From a bacterium (GTDB taxonomy: Bacteria; Verrucomicrobiota; Verrucomicrobiia; Opitutales; Opitutaceae), in NCBI GenBank assembly GCA_021782105.1, contig JAJXVO010000007.1:1-37019 (forward strand): a stretch of DNA of 37,019 nt, in the 5' to 3' direction. The translations under genes and the position numbers were made by a program. The notes beneath the pieces were generated by a model, which made no database searches, was not told the origin of the DNA, and saw only the letters and a list, made by a program, of their open reading frames with translations. Below, piece after piece: positions 16,075-25,026 of the stretch. Numbering within the stretch: position 1 is the first letter of the stretch; each line of letters starts with the position of its first letter.

Positions 16075-18015
16075 TTGAAAACAAAATCGTCATCCTCCTG
16101 GTCTGCGGCCCAATCCGAGGAGTTGTACGGGTTCAAACGCTGGGGTGCCGGCCATTATTCCGTCGATCCGGAGGGTTTCGTACAGGTGAATCCACGGGTC
16201 GAGGGCCGCACGGTCCGCCTGATGGACGTCATCAACGAGGCGCGAGGCATGGGCCTTCGCGCTCCCATGGTCGTCCGGTTCCAGGACACCCTGCGCCACC
16301 GCGTGGTGCAGCTCAACGAGATGTTTAAGCAGGCCATCCGCGAGGAAGGCTACAAGGGCGACTACCGCGGCGTATTTCCGATCAAGGTCAACCAGCTGCG
16401 CGAGGTGGTCGACGAGGTCATTGCCGCCGGCAAGGACTACGCCTACGGTCTGGAGGCGGGCTCCAAACCCGAACTCGTCATCGCCCTCGCCATGCACGAG
16501 GGAACCCAGCGCCTGATCATCTGCAACGGGTACAAGGATCTCGACTACATCCGCCTGGCCCTGCTGGGCCGCAAGCTCGGCAAGCGCATCATCATCGTGG
16601 TCGAGCAGCTTTCGGAATTGCAGGACATCATCCGGCTCTCCCTTGAGACGGGCGTGAAGCCCATGATCGGGTTTCGCCTGAAGCTGCAGACGCGCGGCGA
16701 GGGGAAGTGGGCGCTGTCGTCGGGCGAAAACGCCAAGTTCGGCCTGAACACCGCGGAAATTCTTTTCGCCTGCGAACAGCTTCGCGAGGCCAAACTCGGC
16801 CAGTGCCTGCGCCTGATCCATTTCCACATCGGCTCACAGGTGCCCAACATCATCACGATCAAGAACGCCGTGATCGAGGCGACCCGCTTCTACTGCCAGC
16901 TCGAGCGGATGGGGTTTCCCATGGGCTACCTCGATGTCGGAGGCGGCCTGGGGGTCGACTACGACGGCTCGCGCACCAATTTCGAGAGTTCGATGAATTA
17001 TTCGATGGGCGAATACGCCCGCGATGTCGTCCACAACATCCACGAGATCTGCAAGGCCAGCGGCGTGAAGGAGCCCGATATCGTGAGCGAGAGCGGCCGC
17101 GCAGTCGTGGCGGTCCACTCGATGCTCGTGCTCGAGGTGTTTGAACGGATCAACAAACGCGAGTCGCTAGGCCAGCAGCATCAGCCGGAGGTGAAGCACA
17201 AGGTCGTCACCGACCTCGAGATCATGCTGAAAAACAAGGCGAAACTCGGCCGCCTCGAACGCTTTCATGACGCAGTCCAAAAAAAGGAGGAGGCGCTCTC
17301 CCTCTTTAATCTCGGCTACCTCGACCTGGAAAATCGCGCCGCGGCGGAGCAGCTGTTCTGGCAGATCTGCGAGCAGATCGTGAAGGAAGGCAACGACCAC
17401 GGCTACCAGCCCGAGGAGCTTCACGAACTCAACCGACTCCTGGCCGACCAGTACGTCTGCAATTTTTCCGTCTTCCAATCCCTGATCGATCACTGGGCGC
17501 TCAAGCAGCTCTTCCCGATCGCTCCGCTTCACCGCCTCAAGGAACGTCCGAGCGTGAACGCCATTCTCGTCGATATCACCTGCGATTCCGACGGAAAGAT
17601 CAGCAACTTCATCGATCTTCAGGATACGAAGGATTACCTCAACGTTCACCCGCTGAACGGAAAGCCGTACTTCCTCGGAATCTTTCTCACGGGCGCCTAC
17701 CAGGACATCATGGGCGACCTTCACAATCTGTTCGGCCGCGTGAACGAGGTGCACGTTTTCCTGGAGGACGATGAGCCGAATGGATTTTACATCGAAGAGG
17801 CGCTCAGCGGCAGCCGCATCGCCGACGTCATCGAGGGCGTGCAGTATCAGCAGGAGGAGTTGTGCCGTCGGATGAAGGCCCAGATCGACACGGCCACCCG
17901 CAAGGACATGGTCAAGCCCCGCGAGGGCGTCCGCCTGCTCGAACTCTACGAGAGTGTCATGCAGAGCAAGACCTACCTCGACATCGACCGGAAACCCCAG
18001 CGCGAGCGAAGTTGA
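16075..18015 (+). CDS. speA: Biosynthetic arginine decarboxylase
   Basis: 646 aa, typical of the large PLP-dependent SpeA family that converts arginine to agmatine and CO2, the first step to putrescine and spermidine. The PLP lysine is K104 in FPIKVNQ. The glycine-rich phosphate-binding loop is VGGGLGVDY at 288-296. The catalytic cysteine region is DITCDSDG, with C503. The N-terminus begins with TTG at 16075; no ATG or GTG lies upstream in frame before the stop at 16021, and conserved sequence starts by about residue 18 (YGFKRWGAGHY), so TTG is the likely start. No agmatinase or agmatine deiminase gene is beside it. It is divergent from yajC and convergent with pdxA. Confidence 0.95.
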   Translation: MKTKSSSSWSAAQSEELYGFKRWGAGHYSVDPEGFVQVNPRVEGRTVRLMDVINEARGMGLRAPMVVRFQDTLRHRVVQLNEMFKQAIREEGYKGDYRGVFPIKVNQLREVVDEVIAAGKDYAYGLEAGSKPELVIALAMHEGTQRLIICNGYKDLDYIRLALLGRKLGKRIIIVVEQLSELQDIIRLSLETGVKPMIGFRLKLQTRGEGKWALSSGENAKFGLNTAEILFACEQLREAKLGQCLRLIHFHIGSQVPNIITIKNAVIEATRFYCQLERMGFPMGYLDVGGGLGVDYDGSRTNFESSMNYSMGEYARDVVHNIHEICKASGVKEPDIVSESGRAVVAVHSMLVLEVFERINKRESLGQQHQPEVKHKVVTDLEIMLKNKAKLGRLERFHDAVQKKEEALSLFNLGYLDLENRAAAEQLFWQICEQIVKEGNDHGYQPEELHELNRLLADQYVCNFSVFQSLIDHWALKQLFPIAPLHRLKERPSVNAILVDITCDSDGKISNFIDLQDTKDYLNVHPLNGKPYFLGIFLTGAYQDIMGDLHNLFGRVNEVHVFLEDDEPNGFYIEEALSGSRIADVIEGVQYQQEELCRRMKAQIDTATRKDMVKPREGVRLLELYESVMQSKTYLDIDRKPQRERS

Positions 18016-18024
18016 GGGAAGAGC

Positions 18025-18047
18025 GGCGCGCGGGTCCGCCCGCCGCC
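18025..18047. terminator. GC-rich hairpin between speA and pdxA ends
   Basis: GGCG and GCGGG pair with CCCGC and CGCC around a TCCG loop, with one bulged C, 10 bp after the speA stop. It sits between convergent genes, which suits a transcript end, but lacks a T-tract. It may only stabilise RNA 3' ends. Confidence 0.4.
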
Positions 18048-18067
18048 ACCCCGGCGGGAAGCAGGGA

Positions 18068-18985
18068 TCACTCCTTCACTCCGCGAAAGGCAACCAGTCG
18101 TCGGGCGAGGGCCACGGCGTTGGAAAAGCTCGTGATCGACGCCTTCCCCTGCCCTGCGATTCCAAAGGCCGTGCCGTGATCCGGACTCGTGCGCACGTGA
18201 GGCAGGCCGAGCGTGATGTTCACGCTCTGATCGAAATCAATGACTTTGAGCGGTGCAAGCCCCTGGTCGTGGTAGATCGCCAGGACCACGTCGAACTCCC
18301 CGCGCAAGTGCCGGCCGAACAGCGTGTCGCCGGGCTCGCAGCGCGACAGGCCGGGGTAACGCCCGCGCAGCGGCGCAAGGATGGGCTCGATGACATCGAT
18401 TTCCTCGCGCCCGAGCAGTCCCGCCTCCCCGGCATGGGGATTGATCCCGCACACGCCGATACGCGGCTCGACGATTCCCTCGGCACGCGCAAGTTCGTCG
18501 GCCGCCGCGATGGAGCGGGCAAAATTGGGCGCCGTCAGCCGGGAGGGCACCTCGCGCAGCGGGATGTGCCAGGTCAACAGCACCACGCGCAGGCGGCCCC
18601 CGGAAAACGCCATCGTCGGCTCCCCTCCCCACCTGGCAGCAAAGAACTCCGTCTGCCCGGGAAATTCATAGCCCACGCGCGCCAGCGCCTCCTTGCTCAC
18701 CGGCCCCGTCACGACTCCGCTGAACTCTCCCGTCCCGCATCCGGCAGCGGCACGCTCCATCGCGGCCCACGCAACCTTGGCGCCCTCCGGGGTCGGCCGG
18801 CCCGGTCGCGCGACAAAGGCGCCATCCCCCACGGCCAACTTCGCACCGGTGCCAGGCAGCGTCTCGATCCAGGACTCCGCTCCTATGACCGCGACCCCCT
18901 TCGCCTCGTTTGGGTGCTCCGCGAGCCAACGGGCTATGATTTCTGGCCCCACCCCAGCGGGATCGCCGCACGTAAACGCGAGCAT
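18068..18985 (-). CDS. pdxA: 4-hydroxythreonine-4-phosphate dehydrogenase
   Basis: 305 aa, slightly shorter than the usual 320-330. It oxidises 4-phosphohydroxy-threonine with NAD in pyridoxal 5'-phosphate synthesis. Seen: N-terminal GDPAGVGPE (7-15) and the three metal-binding histidines H140 (TWHIPLREVP), H239 (IYHDQGLAPLK) and H270 (VRTSPDHGTAFG). It starts two bases after the lpxA stop, so the two genes are almost certainly co-transcribed and perhaps translationally coupled. The product feeds the PLP pool that enzymes such as SpeA need, although speA is on the opposite strand. Confidence 0.95.
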   Translation of the reverse strand: MLAFTCGDPAGVGPEIIARWLAEHPNEAKGVAVIGAESWIETLPGTGAKLAVGDGAFVARPGRPTPEGAKVAWAAMERAAAGCGTGEFSGVVTGPVSKEALARVGYEFPGQTEFFAARWGGEPTMAFSGGRLRVVLLTWHIPLREVPSRLTAPNFARSIAAADELARAEGIVEPRIGVCGINPHAGEAGLLGREEIDVIEPILAPLRGRYPGLSRCEPGDTLFGRHLRGEFDVVLAIYHDQGLAPLKVIDFDQSVNITLGLPHVRTSPDHGTAFGIAGQGKASITSFSNAVALARRLVAFRGVKE

Positions 18986-18987
18986 TG

Positions 18988-19743
18988 TCAGGCCCCCGCC
19001 TCTCCGGCGCCGGGCGCGCCGCGGTCTGGACGGGCGAAACTGCGCTTCCCCTCCATGAAAAACGCGAGAAACGCCCTGGCCTCGCCACTTCCGAAGCGGC
19101 CGCTCTCCAGGGCGAAGCGCGCAGTCTCCCGGATGTTGCCGGGGGTGTAATAAATCTCCCGATACACCTCCTTAAGTTCGCGGATGGTCTCGCGCGGGAA
19201 GCCCCGGCGCCGCAGCCCAACCAGGTTCAAGCCCGACACCTCGTCGCGCTCCGCCACCAATATGAATGGACCGATGTCCCGGGTGATCCGCGCGAGGCCG
19301 CCGATCATCGCGCTTTCGCCGACCCGAACGAACTGGTGCAGTGCAGCGCCCCCGCCAATAAACGCGTGGTCGCCCACCGATACATGGCCCGCCAGCAGGG
19401 CCTGGTTCGCCACGACCACGTTCGACCCCACGGCGCAGTCGTGTGCGAGGTGGCATCCCGCCATCATAAAACAATTGTTGCCCACCGTCGTCGCCCGCCC
19501 CTCGTAGATCGAGCGGTTGATGGTGACATGCTCACGGATCACAGTGCCGGCGCCGACGGTGACCGAACTGCGGGTCGCGGCGTCGAACCGAAGGTACTGG
19601 GGATCCCCGCCGATGACGGAAAAAGGGTGCACGCAGACCCGGTCTCCCAAAACGGCGTGGCGCCCGATGACCACGTGCGCGTGGATGTCGCAGTCCGCCC
19701 CGAGCTGGGCTCCTTCCTCAATGATGGCTGTGGGATGAATCAT
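18988..19743 (-). CDS. lpxA: Acyl-ACP--UDP-N-acetylglucosamine O-acyltransferase
   Basis: 251 aa. A left-handed beta-helix of hexapeptide repeats (about 1-185) is followed by a helical C-terminal region (ETIRELKEVYREIYY). The family motif HLAHDC lies at 98-103, with catalytic His H101. It catalyses the first step of lipid A synthesis, 3-O-acylation of UDP-GlcNAc in the cytosol, so the organism is predicted to have LPS-type outer membrane lipid. It is co-directional with the unknown gene upstream (57-bp gap) and pdxA downstream (2-bp gap). The usual lpxD/fabZ/lpxB neighbours are not in this window. Confidence 0.95.
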   Translation of the reverse strand: MIHPTAIIEEGAQLGADCDIHAHVVIGRHAVLGDRVCVHPFSVIGGDPQYLRFDAATRSSVTVGAGTVIREHVTINRSIYEGRATTVGNNCFMMAGCHLAHDCAVGSNVVVANQALLAGHVSVGDHAFIGGGAALHQFVRVGESAMIGGLARITRDIGPFILVAERDEVSGLNLVGLRRRGFPRETIRELKEVYREIYYTPGNIRETARFALESGRFGSGEARAFLAFFMEGKRSFARPDRGAPGAGEAGA

Positions 19744-19800
19744 GGATACGATGAGTTACGCGCAGGACCGAGGGACGGGCAAGGTGCGAGTGCGCTCCCC

Positions 19801-20430
19801 TCAGCGCGGCTGCGGGGAGCGACGGGGATCCCGCAGGGAGACCATGTCGAGCTGGGTATCCTTGAGCAGATCGTAGTTCTTGAGTACGCGAATGACCTGG
19901 AGCGTGTCGCTCTTGCCGTAGTTGCGGTTTGTCTCAACCGAATCAATCAGGTCGATCAACATCGAGCGGAATGAGATGATGGCGTCGACGCCGCGCTCCT
20001 TGAGCAGCTCCACACTTTGACTTCGGTACGGCTCGGCGGTGGGGAGGGCCGGCAGCACGAGGACTTTGGTGATGTCGCCCTCGTTGGCGTCGGCCTGCGA
20101 GGCAAACAGTCGCGTGGCCTGCTCGAGGACGCTTTTTTCCAGAAAGGCAAAGATCTCGGGGGTCGCCTTCAGCACGCCCGGAGTGAATACATCCGTGTGC
20201 CAGGGCTTCACCGCCACGACGGCGCGGCGCAGGTACTGGAGTTCCGAGGGAAAAAGGAAGAAGTCGGGCTTGCGCGAACCGGGCTGCCAGGACGGGTTGA
20301 CGACCAGAAGGTCGATCTCCTCCTCCCCCGTCTTTTTGCGCGACTGGACCTGATATTTCCGGACCTGGCGCACGAAAAAACCATTTTGTTCAAAATACTC
20401 GCGGACTATGCCCTCGTCGATGGCTGACAT
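19801..20430 (-). CDS. Conserved unknown protein, possible PD-(D/E)XK-like fold
   Basis: 209 aa, soluble, no signal peptide. I do not recognise a named family. The N-terminal half has the order helix (GIVREYFEQNGFFVRQV), strand with acidic residues (E37-E39, I, D40-LLVV), then strand VVAVKPWH with K75. This is the layout of restriction-endonuclease-like nucleases, though the E/Q-x-K motif reads V-x-K here, so activity is doubtful. The C-terminal half has a strand/helix pattern (ITKVLVLPALP, GVDAIISF) and a helical end. It lies between aroB (254-bp gap) and lpxA (57-bp gap) on the same strand. The coding call is firm; the fold is inference. Confidence 0.75.
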   Translation of the reverse strand: MSAIDEGIVREYFEQNGFFVRQVRKYQVQSRKKTGEEEIDLLVVNPSWQPGSRKPDFFLFPSELQYLRRAVVAVKPWHTDVFTPGVLKATPEIFAFLEKSVLEQATRLFASQADANEGDITKVLVLPALPTAEPYRSQSVELLKERGVDAIISFRSMLIDLIDSVETNRNYGKSDTLQVIRVLKNYDLLKDTQLDMVSLRDPRRSPQPR

Positions 20431-20684
20431 GGTGGTTGCGCACCACGCTAACCGCCTTCGCTCGGCAAGATCAACCCTGCGTTCTGAGGAAGAGAAGCGA
20501 GCCGCGCGAAGAGGGAATCGCGCAGGCTATGGTCGATCGATTAACCGTTTGAACCGGAGGCAACCCAGTGGTGAGTCTCGAATTTCCTCGAGGGTTCCGC
20601 ACCGAATCCATTGGGACTGACGACAGAAGCCCTGACAGGGCCAGCCCGAGCCCGCTTCGTTTCCTTGGCTGCCTTCTGGCCAAT

Positions 20685-21773
20685 TTAGCCTTCCGCGCCG
20701 ACGGCGCGGAAGGCGGCTTCAGCGAGAGCGGGAGCGACCGAGTCATCCGTCACCGCTTCTCCGATACGCCGCATGACCACAAAGCGCAGCGCTCCGGCAC
20801 GGACCTTCTTGTCCCGGGTCATCGCCGCCTGAAGATCGGCCAGGCGCAGGGGCCGGGCCAGGCGCGTGGGCAGCCGGTTTGCCGCAACCAGAGCCTCGAC
20901 CCGCGCGACGTCCGTGGCGCCGAGATGTCCCATCGAACCTGAAAGCCGCGCCGCGGCGCACAGACCGATGGCGACCGCCTCGCCGTGCAGGTAGATGCCG
21001 TACCCCGCGACCTGTTCGATGGCATGCCCGAAGGTATGGCCGAGATTCAGCAGCGCACGGCCGCCTTCCTTCGCAAGCTCGCGTTCGTCCGCTTCCACGA
21101 TGCGCGCCTTGATCTCGCAGCACCGCCGGACGATCTCCGGAAGATCGGGATGACTGGACGACAGGGAGAGTTTTTCCAGACGCTCGAAGAGCGCGGCATC
21201 GCCAAGCAAGCCGTACTTGATCACCTCGGCCATTCCGGCCGCGAACTCGCGGGGGGGGAGCGAGTCCAGCAGGCGGGTGGAGACAAAGACCGCCCTGGGT
21301 TGATGAAAGGCTCCGACCAGGTTCTTGCCCGCCCGCAGGTTGATGCCGGTCTTCCCGCCCACCGAGCTGTCGACCATCGAGAGGAGCGTCGTCGGCACCT
21401 GAAGGTAATCCACACCGCGCAGGTAACTCGCCGCGGCGTAGCCCGCGAGATCCCCCACGACTCCTCCGCCCAGAGCCACGACTACACTCGTCCGGTCGAG
21501 GCGATTCTCCGCCAGGAAATCCAGGACGCGTCCGAAGACCGCCAGCGACTTCGACTCCTCCCCGGGAGTGACGACCAGGCGTGGCGCCTCATTCAGAGCC
21601 GCAGCCAGGACGCCGCCCTGGCTGCGCATCAGATTTTCGTCACTGATGATCGCGACCTTGCGGCCCGAGGCCTGGAGGGAGCCAACGAGAAGACCCAGCT
21701 CCGGGAGCACGTCCCCGCCGAAGATGATGGGGTAACTGCGTTCGCCAAGTTCGACCTGGAGCGTGTCTGCCAT
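20685..21773 (-). CDS. aroB: 3-dehydroquinate synthase
   Basis: 362 aa, normal length. It converts DAHP to 3-dehydroquinate, the second step of the shikimate pathway, using NAD and a divalent metal. Seen: GGGVVGD (102-108) for NAD, VDSSVGGKTGIN (134-145), metal ligands E183 in GMAEVIKYG and H246/H250 in NLGHTFGHAIE. I chose ATG 21773 (MADTLQVELG), which matches the family N-terminus, over an in-frame ATG at 21803. The last nine codons form a perfect 12-bp hairpin. It is divergent from the TatD-type gene and heads the minus-strand run to pdxA. Confidence 0.96.
   Translation of the reverse strand: MADTLQVELGERSYPIIFGGDVLPELGLLVGSLQASGRKVAIISDENLMRSQGGVLAAALNEAPRLVVTPGEESKSLAVFGRVLDFLAENRLDRTSVVVALGGGVVGDLAGYAAASYLRGVDYLQVPTTLLSMVDSSVGGKTGINLRAGKNLVGAFHQPRAVFVSTRLLDSLPPREFAAGMAEVIKYGLLGDAALFERLEKLSLSSSHPDLPEIVRRCCEIKARIVEADERELAKEGGRALLNLGHTFGHAIEQVAGYGIYLHGEAVAIGLCAAARLSGSMGHLGATDVARVEALVAANRLPTRLARPLRLADLQAAMTRDKKVRAGALRFVVMRRIGEAVTDDSVAPALAEAAFRAVGAEG
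20688..20714 (-). terminator. 12-bp perfect hairpin in the last codons of aroB
   Basis: GCCTTCCGCGCC (20688-20699) and GGCGCGGAAGGC (20703-20714) are perfectly complementary with a GAC loop. The hairpin covers the final codons (AFRAVGAEG) and ends exactly before the TAA. No T-tract follows, so it may protect the mRNA 3' end or slow the last ribosome rather than terminate. Confidence 0.45.
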
Positions 21774-21930
21774 AAGCCCGGCTTGATGCGACAGACGGCG
21801 CACGGGGTCAATTAGAAGCGAAACAATCCACGCCCCCTAGGCGCCCTGCCTCAGTCTCGATTTTTGCGTGGCCCTCGCTCGGGCGTCATGGTTTTTCGGG
21901 AGTGCGACGGCGGCAACACGTCGATCTTCC

Positions 21931-22776
21931 ATGCCCCTATTCGACGCACACAACCACTTTCAGGACGACTGGTTTGATCCGCACCGCGAGCGCCTGCTCG
22001 ACGAGCTGCCCCGGCTCGGTCTGGGCGGGATGGTCGTCAACGGCACCTGCGAGTCGGATTGGCCTAAGGTTCGTGAACTCGGCCGACGAGTGCCGTGGAT
22101 CGTTCCGAGCTTTGGTCTGCATCCCTGGGACTGCGGGAATCGGAGCCCCGCCTGGGAGGAAACGCTCAGCGCGGCGCTTTTGGAAACGCCGGGGGCGGCG
22201 GTTGGGGAGATCGGAATCGATCGATGGATCCTGGATCGGGCGCGACCCGACGATCCGCGCCTGGCCGGAATGCGCCGCGCGCCGCTCGATGAACAACTCC
22301 AGGTGTTTGTCCGTCAGCTCGACCTGGCCTGTCGGATGAAGCGGCCGGCGAGCATCCATTGTCTGGACGCCTGGGGGCCGTTGATCGAGTGCCTGCGTCG
22401 GACGCCTCTGCCGCAGCGCGGCTTTCTGCTGCACGCGTACGGCGGACCAGCGGAGATGGTCGTCGATTTCGCCGCACTGGGGGCCTATTTTTCATTCAAC
22501 GGAAACTATCTCGAGGAGCGCCGAGTGCGAAACCGCGAAGCCTTCCGTCAGGTGCCTGCGGAACGCCTGCTGGTTGAAACCGATGCGCCCGCGATGCTCC
22601 TGCCCGCTCCTTGGCGTCATTTCGAGCTCCCCTCCGCTCCGACAGGCGAAAACATCAATCATCCGGGCAATCTCCTCGGCGCCTACGAGGGCATCGCCCA
22701 CCTCCGAGGAGCGGCATCGGAAGAACTGGCTGAAACCTGCGAAACCAATTTCCGACGGCTCTTCCTCGGCCAATAG
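21931..22776 (+). CDS. TatD-family metal-dependent hydrolase
   Basis: 281 aa TIM-barrel metallohydrolase. Family metal ligands are visible: H7-x-H9 in FDAHNHF, E93 in VGEIGID, H143 in SIHCLDAW, H168 in LLHAYGG and D218 in LVETDAP. TatD proteins are Mg-dependent deoxyribonucleases or exonucleases; some relatives act on other substrates, so the exact activity is uncertain. I chose ATG 21931 (MPLFDAHNHF) because the motif starts at residue 4. A GTG at 21868 would add 21 Ala/Arg/Ser-rich residues. It is divergent from aroB and co-directional with argS, after a 183-bp gap with a hairpin. Confidence 0.9.
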   Translation: MPLFDAHNHFQDDWFDPHRERLLDELPRLGLGGMVVNGTCESDWPKVRELGRRVPWIVPSFGLHPWDCGNRSPAWEETLSAALLETPGAAVGEIGIDRWILDRARPDDPRLAGMRRAPLDEQLQVFVRQLDLACRMKRPASIHCLDAWGPLIECLRRTPLPQRGFLLHAYGGPAEMVVDFAALGAYFSFNGNYLEERRVRNREAFRQVPAERLLVETDAPAMLLPAPWRHFELPSAPTGENINHPGNLLGAYEGIAHLRGAASEELAETCETNFRRLFLGQ

Positions 22777-22778
22777 AA

Positions 22779-22809
22779 GGGGCGGAGTCGAAAACTCAGG
22801 GAACGCCCC
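22779..22809 (+). terminator. Hairpin just after the TatD-type gene
   Basis: GGGGCG and GAGT pair with ACTC and CGCCCC around a CGAAA loop, with six unpaired bases on one side. It begins three bases after the stop. There is no T-tract. It is a likely transcript-end structure that would separate this gene from argS. Confidence 0.35.
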
Positions 22810-22959
22810 TGCGAGAGAATGCCCGGCGGGCGGTACCTGCTCCGGGGGGCTGAAATTCCTCCCAACTTTCGCCCTCTCGGCGGTTCCGTCCCCGATTCGC
22901 CCCTCCCATCCCCGACTTCCGTCTTGCCCCACCCTTGCCCGCCTTCGTTGAGTAGGCGG

Positions 22960-24717
22960 ATGACCGTTGCCTTCAACCTCGCCACCGCCGTCGAAGCGGC
23001 CCTCGCGAAAGCCGCCGCAGCCGCCGGACTGGACGCCGCCGCGTTTTCCCCCGATGTGCGTCCCGCCGATCCCCGCCATGGCGATTATCAGGCCAATGGA
23101 GTCCTCGGCTACGCCAAAAGCCGAAAGCTCAACCCCCGTGCAACCGCCGAACAGCTCGTGGCGGCGCTCGCGCCCGAGATCCGCGACGAATTCGACATCG
23201 CGATCGCCGGCCCCGGTTTCATCAATTTCACCGCCAAGGCCCACCTGCTGCAGGCATGGGTCGACGCCCATGCGAACCGTTCCGCTCTTGAGGCCGGCGC
23301 CGCAGCCTCTTCCGGCAAATCGGGACAGGTATGGATCGTCGACTACAGCTCCCCCAACACGGCAAAGCAGATGCACGTGGGGCACCTCCGCTCCGCGGTC
23401 ATCGGCGAGGCCATCTGCCGCCTCCTCGCGTTCGGCGGCGCACGCGTGATTCGCGACAACCATATCGGCGACTGGGGCACCCAATTCGGAAAGCTGATCT
23501 GGGCCTACAAGCGCCAGCGCGATGACGCGGCCCTCGCATCCGAGCCCCTCGAGGAGTTCGAACGCCTGTACAAGGCCGGCAACAACGCCGCCGAAGCGGA
23601 CCCCACCGTGCTCGACGAGGCCCGCCAGGAACTCGTGAAGCTCCAGTCGGGCGACACCGAGAATCTCGCGATCTGGCGTCACATCAACGAGGTCTCGCTC
23701 GCCGCATTCCAGAAGATCTACGACCTGCTCGGTATCCATTTTGACCTCACGCTCGGGGAGAGTTTTTACAACGACAAAGTCGAGGCCGTCTACGAGTCGC
23801 TCATTCGCGCCGGACTCGCCGAGACCAGCCAGGGGGCCCTCGTGGTTTTCCACCCCGAACACCCGCGCTTCAAAACCCAGCCCTTCATCATCCGGAAATC
23901 CGACGGCGCCGCGAACTACGCGTCGACCGACCTGGCGACGATCCGGTACCGGACCGAGCACTACCACGCCTCGGGCGCCCTGTACGTCGTCGACAAACGC
24001 CAGGGCGACCACTTCGAACAGCTCTTCCTCACGGCCAAAAAGTGGTTCGACAAGGAGGGCTGGACGCTTCCCCGGCTCGAACACGTCGACTTCGGCACCG
24101 TGCTCGGCGAGAACAACAAGCCGCTGAAGACCCGCAGCGGCGACAACATCAGGCTCAAGGACCTGCTCGGCGAGGCGGTCGAACGGGCCCGCAGGCTCGT
24201 GGATGAAAAAAGCGCCGAATTGCCCGAGGGCGAGCGCGCCGAGATCGCCTCCATCGTCGGCGTCGGATCGGTGCAATACGCCGATCTCTGTCAGAACCGC
24301 TCCTCCGATTACGTGTTCTCCTGGGACAAGATGATCTCGCTCGAGGGCAACACGGCAGCCTACCTGCTCTACGCCGTGTCCCGCATCCACTCGATCTTCC
24401 GCAAACTCGGCCTGAAGGCCGGAGAGGGCGAGGCGGGCGCCACCGCGCTCGAGACGCCAACCGAGATCGCGCTCGCCCGCAGGCTGGTGAAATTTGCGGA
24501 CGCGCTCCAAGCCTCGATCGCCCAACTCTGCCCGCACTTCCTTTGTACCTATCTCTACGAACTCGCAGGCGAGTTCAGCGCGTTCTACTCGGCCGACAAG
24601 GTCGCCGTCGATGACCTCGCCATCCGCGCCCGCCGTCTCCAGCTGTGCGCGCGCACCCTGCTCATCCTCGAATGCGGATTGAATATCCTCGCCCTGAAGA
24701 CTCTCCAGCGGATGTAA
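22960..24717 (+). CDS. argS: Arginyl-tRNA synthetase
   Basis: 585 aa, normal length. Class I synthetase that charges tRNA-Arg. Seen: N-terminal Add1-type domain (about 1-120), HVGH at 139-142 within QMHVGHLRSA, KTRSG at 390-394 in place of KMSKS as usual in bacterial ArgRS, and the C-terminal anticodon-binding domain (about 465-585) ending ALKTLQRM. I chose ATG 22960 (MTVAFNLATAVE), preceded by AGGCGG. The frame is open to 22819, but that added stretch is Pro/Ser-rich and unlike the family. It is followed by tRNA-Phe after 196 bp in which I see only a repeat-like segment and a possible tRNA promoter. Confidence 0.96.
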   Translation: MTVAFNLATAVEAALAKAAAAAGLDAAAFSPDVRPADPRHGDYQANGVLGYAKSRKLNPRATAEQLVAALAPEIRDEFDIAIAGPGFINFTAKAHLLQAWVDAHANRSALEAGAAASSGKSGQVWIVDYSSPNTAKQMHVGHLRSAVIGEAICRLLAFGGARVIRDNHIGDWGTQFGKLIWAYKRQRDDAALASEPLEEFERLYKAGNNAAEADPTVLDEARQELVKLQSGDTENLAIWRHINEVSLAAFQKIYDLLGIHFDLTLGESFYNDKVEAVYESLIRAGLAETSQGALVVFHPEHPRFKTQPFIIRKSDGAANYASTDLATIRYRTEHYHASGALYVVDKRQGDHFEQLFLTAKKWFDKEGWTLPRLEHVDFGTVLGENNKPLKTRSGDNIRLKDLLGEAVERARRLVDEKSAELPEGERAEIASIVGVGSVQYADLCQNRSSDYVFSWDKMISLEGNTAAYLLYAVSRIHSIFRKLGLKAGEGEAGATALETPTEIALARRLVKFADALQASIAQLCPHFLCTYLYELAGEFSAFYSADKVAVDDLAIRARRLQLCARTLLILECGLNILALKTLQRM

Positions 24718-24767
24718 GCGGGGAGGATCGAAGCGAGGCGCGAGGAGTGCGAATCGAGACTGATTCC

Positions 24768-24800
24768 TGCGTACGAGGCTGGGCCAAGCCGTAGTCCGAC
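24768..24800. repeat. tRNA-flanking repeat-like segment, copy 1
   Basis: GTACGAGGCTGGGCC matches GGACGAAGCCGGGCC beside tRNA-Cys (33261-33275) at 12 of 15 positions. A GTAGTCCG word is also present in both places, but in the opposite order. It looks like a diverged or rearranged copy of a small intergenic element. Two copies are little evidence. Confidence 0.3.
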
Positions 24801-24866
24801 CGCCTGGCATGGCAAATTCCCGCTGCCCGCTCCTCGCTTCCTTTTCGAAAAAGCGGAAAAATCCCG

Positions 24867-24895
24867 TTGACGCCCCTGATTCCAAGCCTTTTGTT
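24867..24895 (+). promoter_or_regulatory. Possible tRNA-Phe promoter
   Basis: TTGACG (24867-24872) is a good -35 match. With 17-bp spacing the -10 would be TTTGTT (24890-24895), a weak match, 18 bp before the tRNA. Confidence 0.3.
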
Positions 24896-24913
24896 CCGCC
24901 TCCTTTGCACTGT

Positions 24914-24989
<76 letters not shown>

Positions 24990-24994
24990 CTTTG

Positions 24995-25026
24995 AAAAAG
25001 AACGACCTACGCGGGTCGTTCTTTTT
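24995..25026. terminator. Terminator after tRNA-Phe (works on both strands)
   Basis: AAAAAGAACGACC (24995-25007) pairs perfectly with GGTCGTTCTTTTT (25014-25026), six-base loop. The A-tract and T-tract flank the GC part on both strands, so it can end tRNA-Phe transcripts and also those of the convergent Gfo/Idh gene. Confidence 0.92.

Noticed and set aside
18988-21773. aroB-unknown-lpxA-pdxA as a new pathway cluster
   Set aside because: Each named gene is a standard housekeeping enzyme from a different pathway; gene order alone is not evidence of a joint system.
22492-24885. 797-codon open frame antisense to argS
   Set aside because: It covers a fully conserved argS gene on the other strand, has no recognisable domain, and is a typical GC-rich shadow frame.
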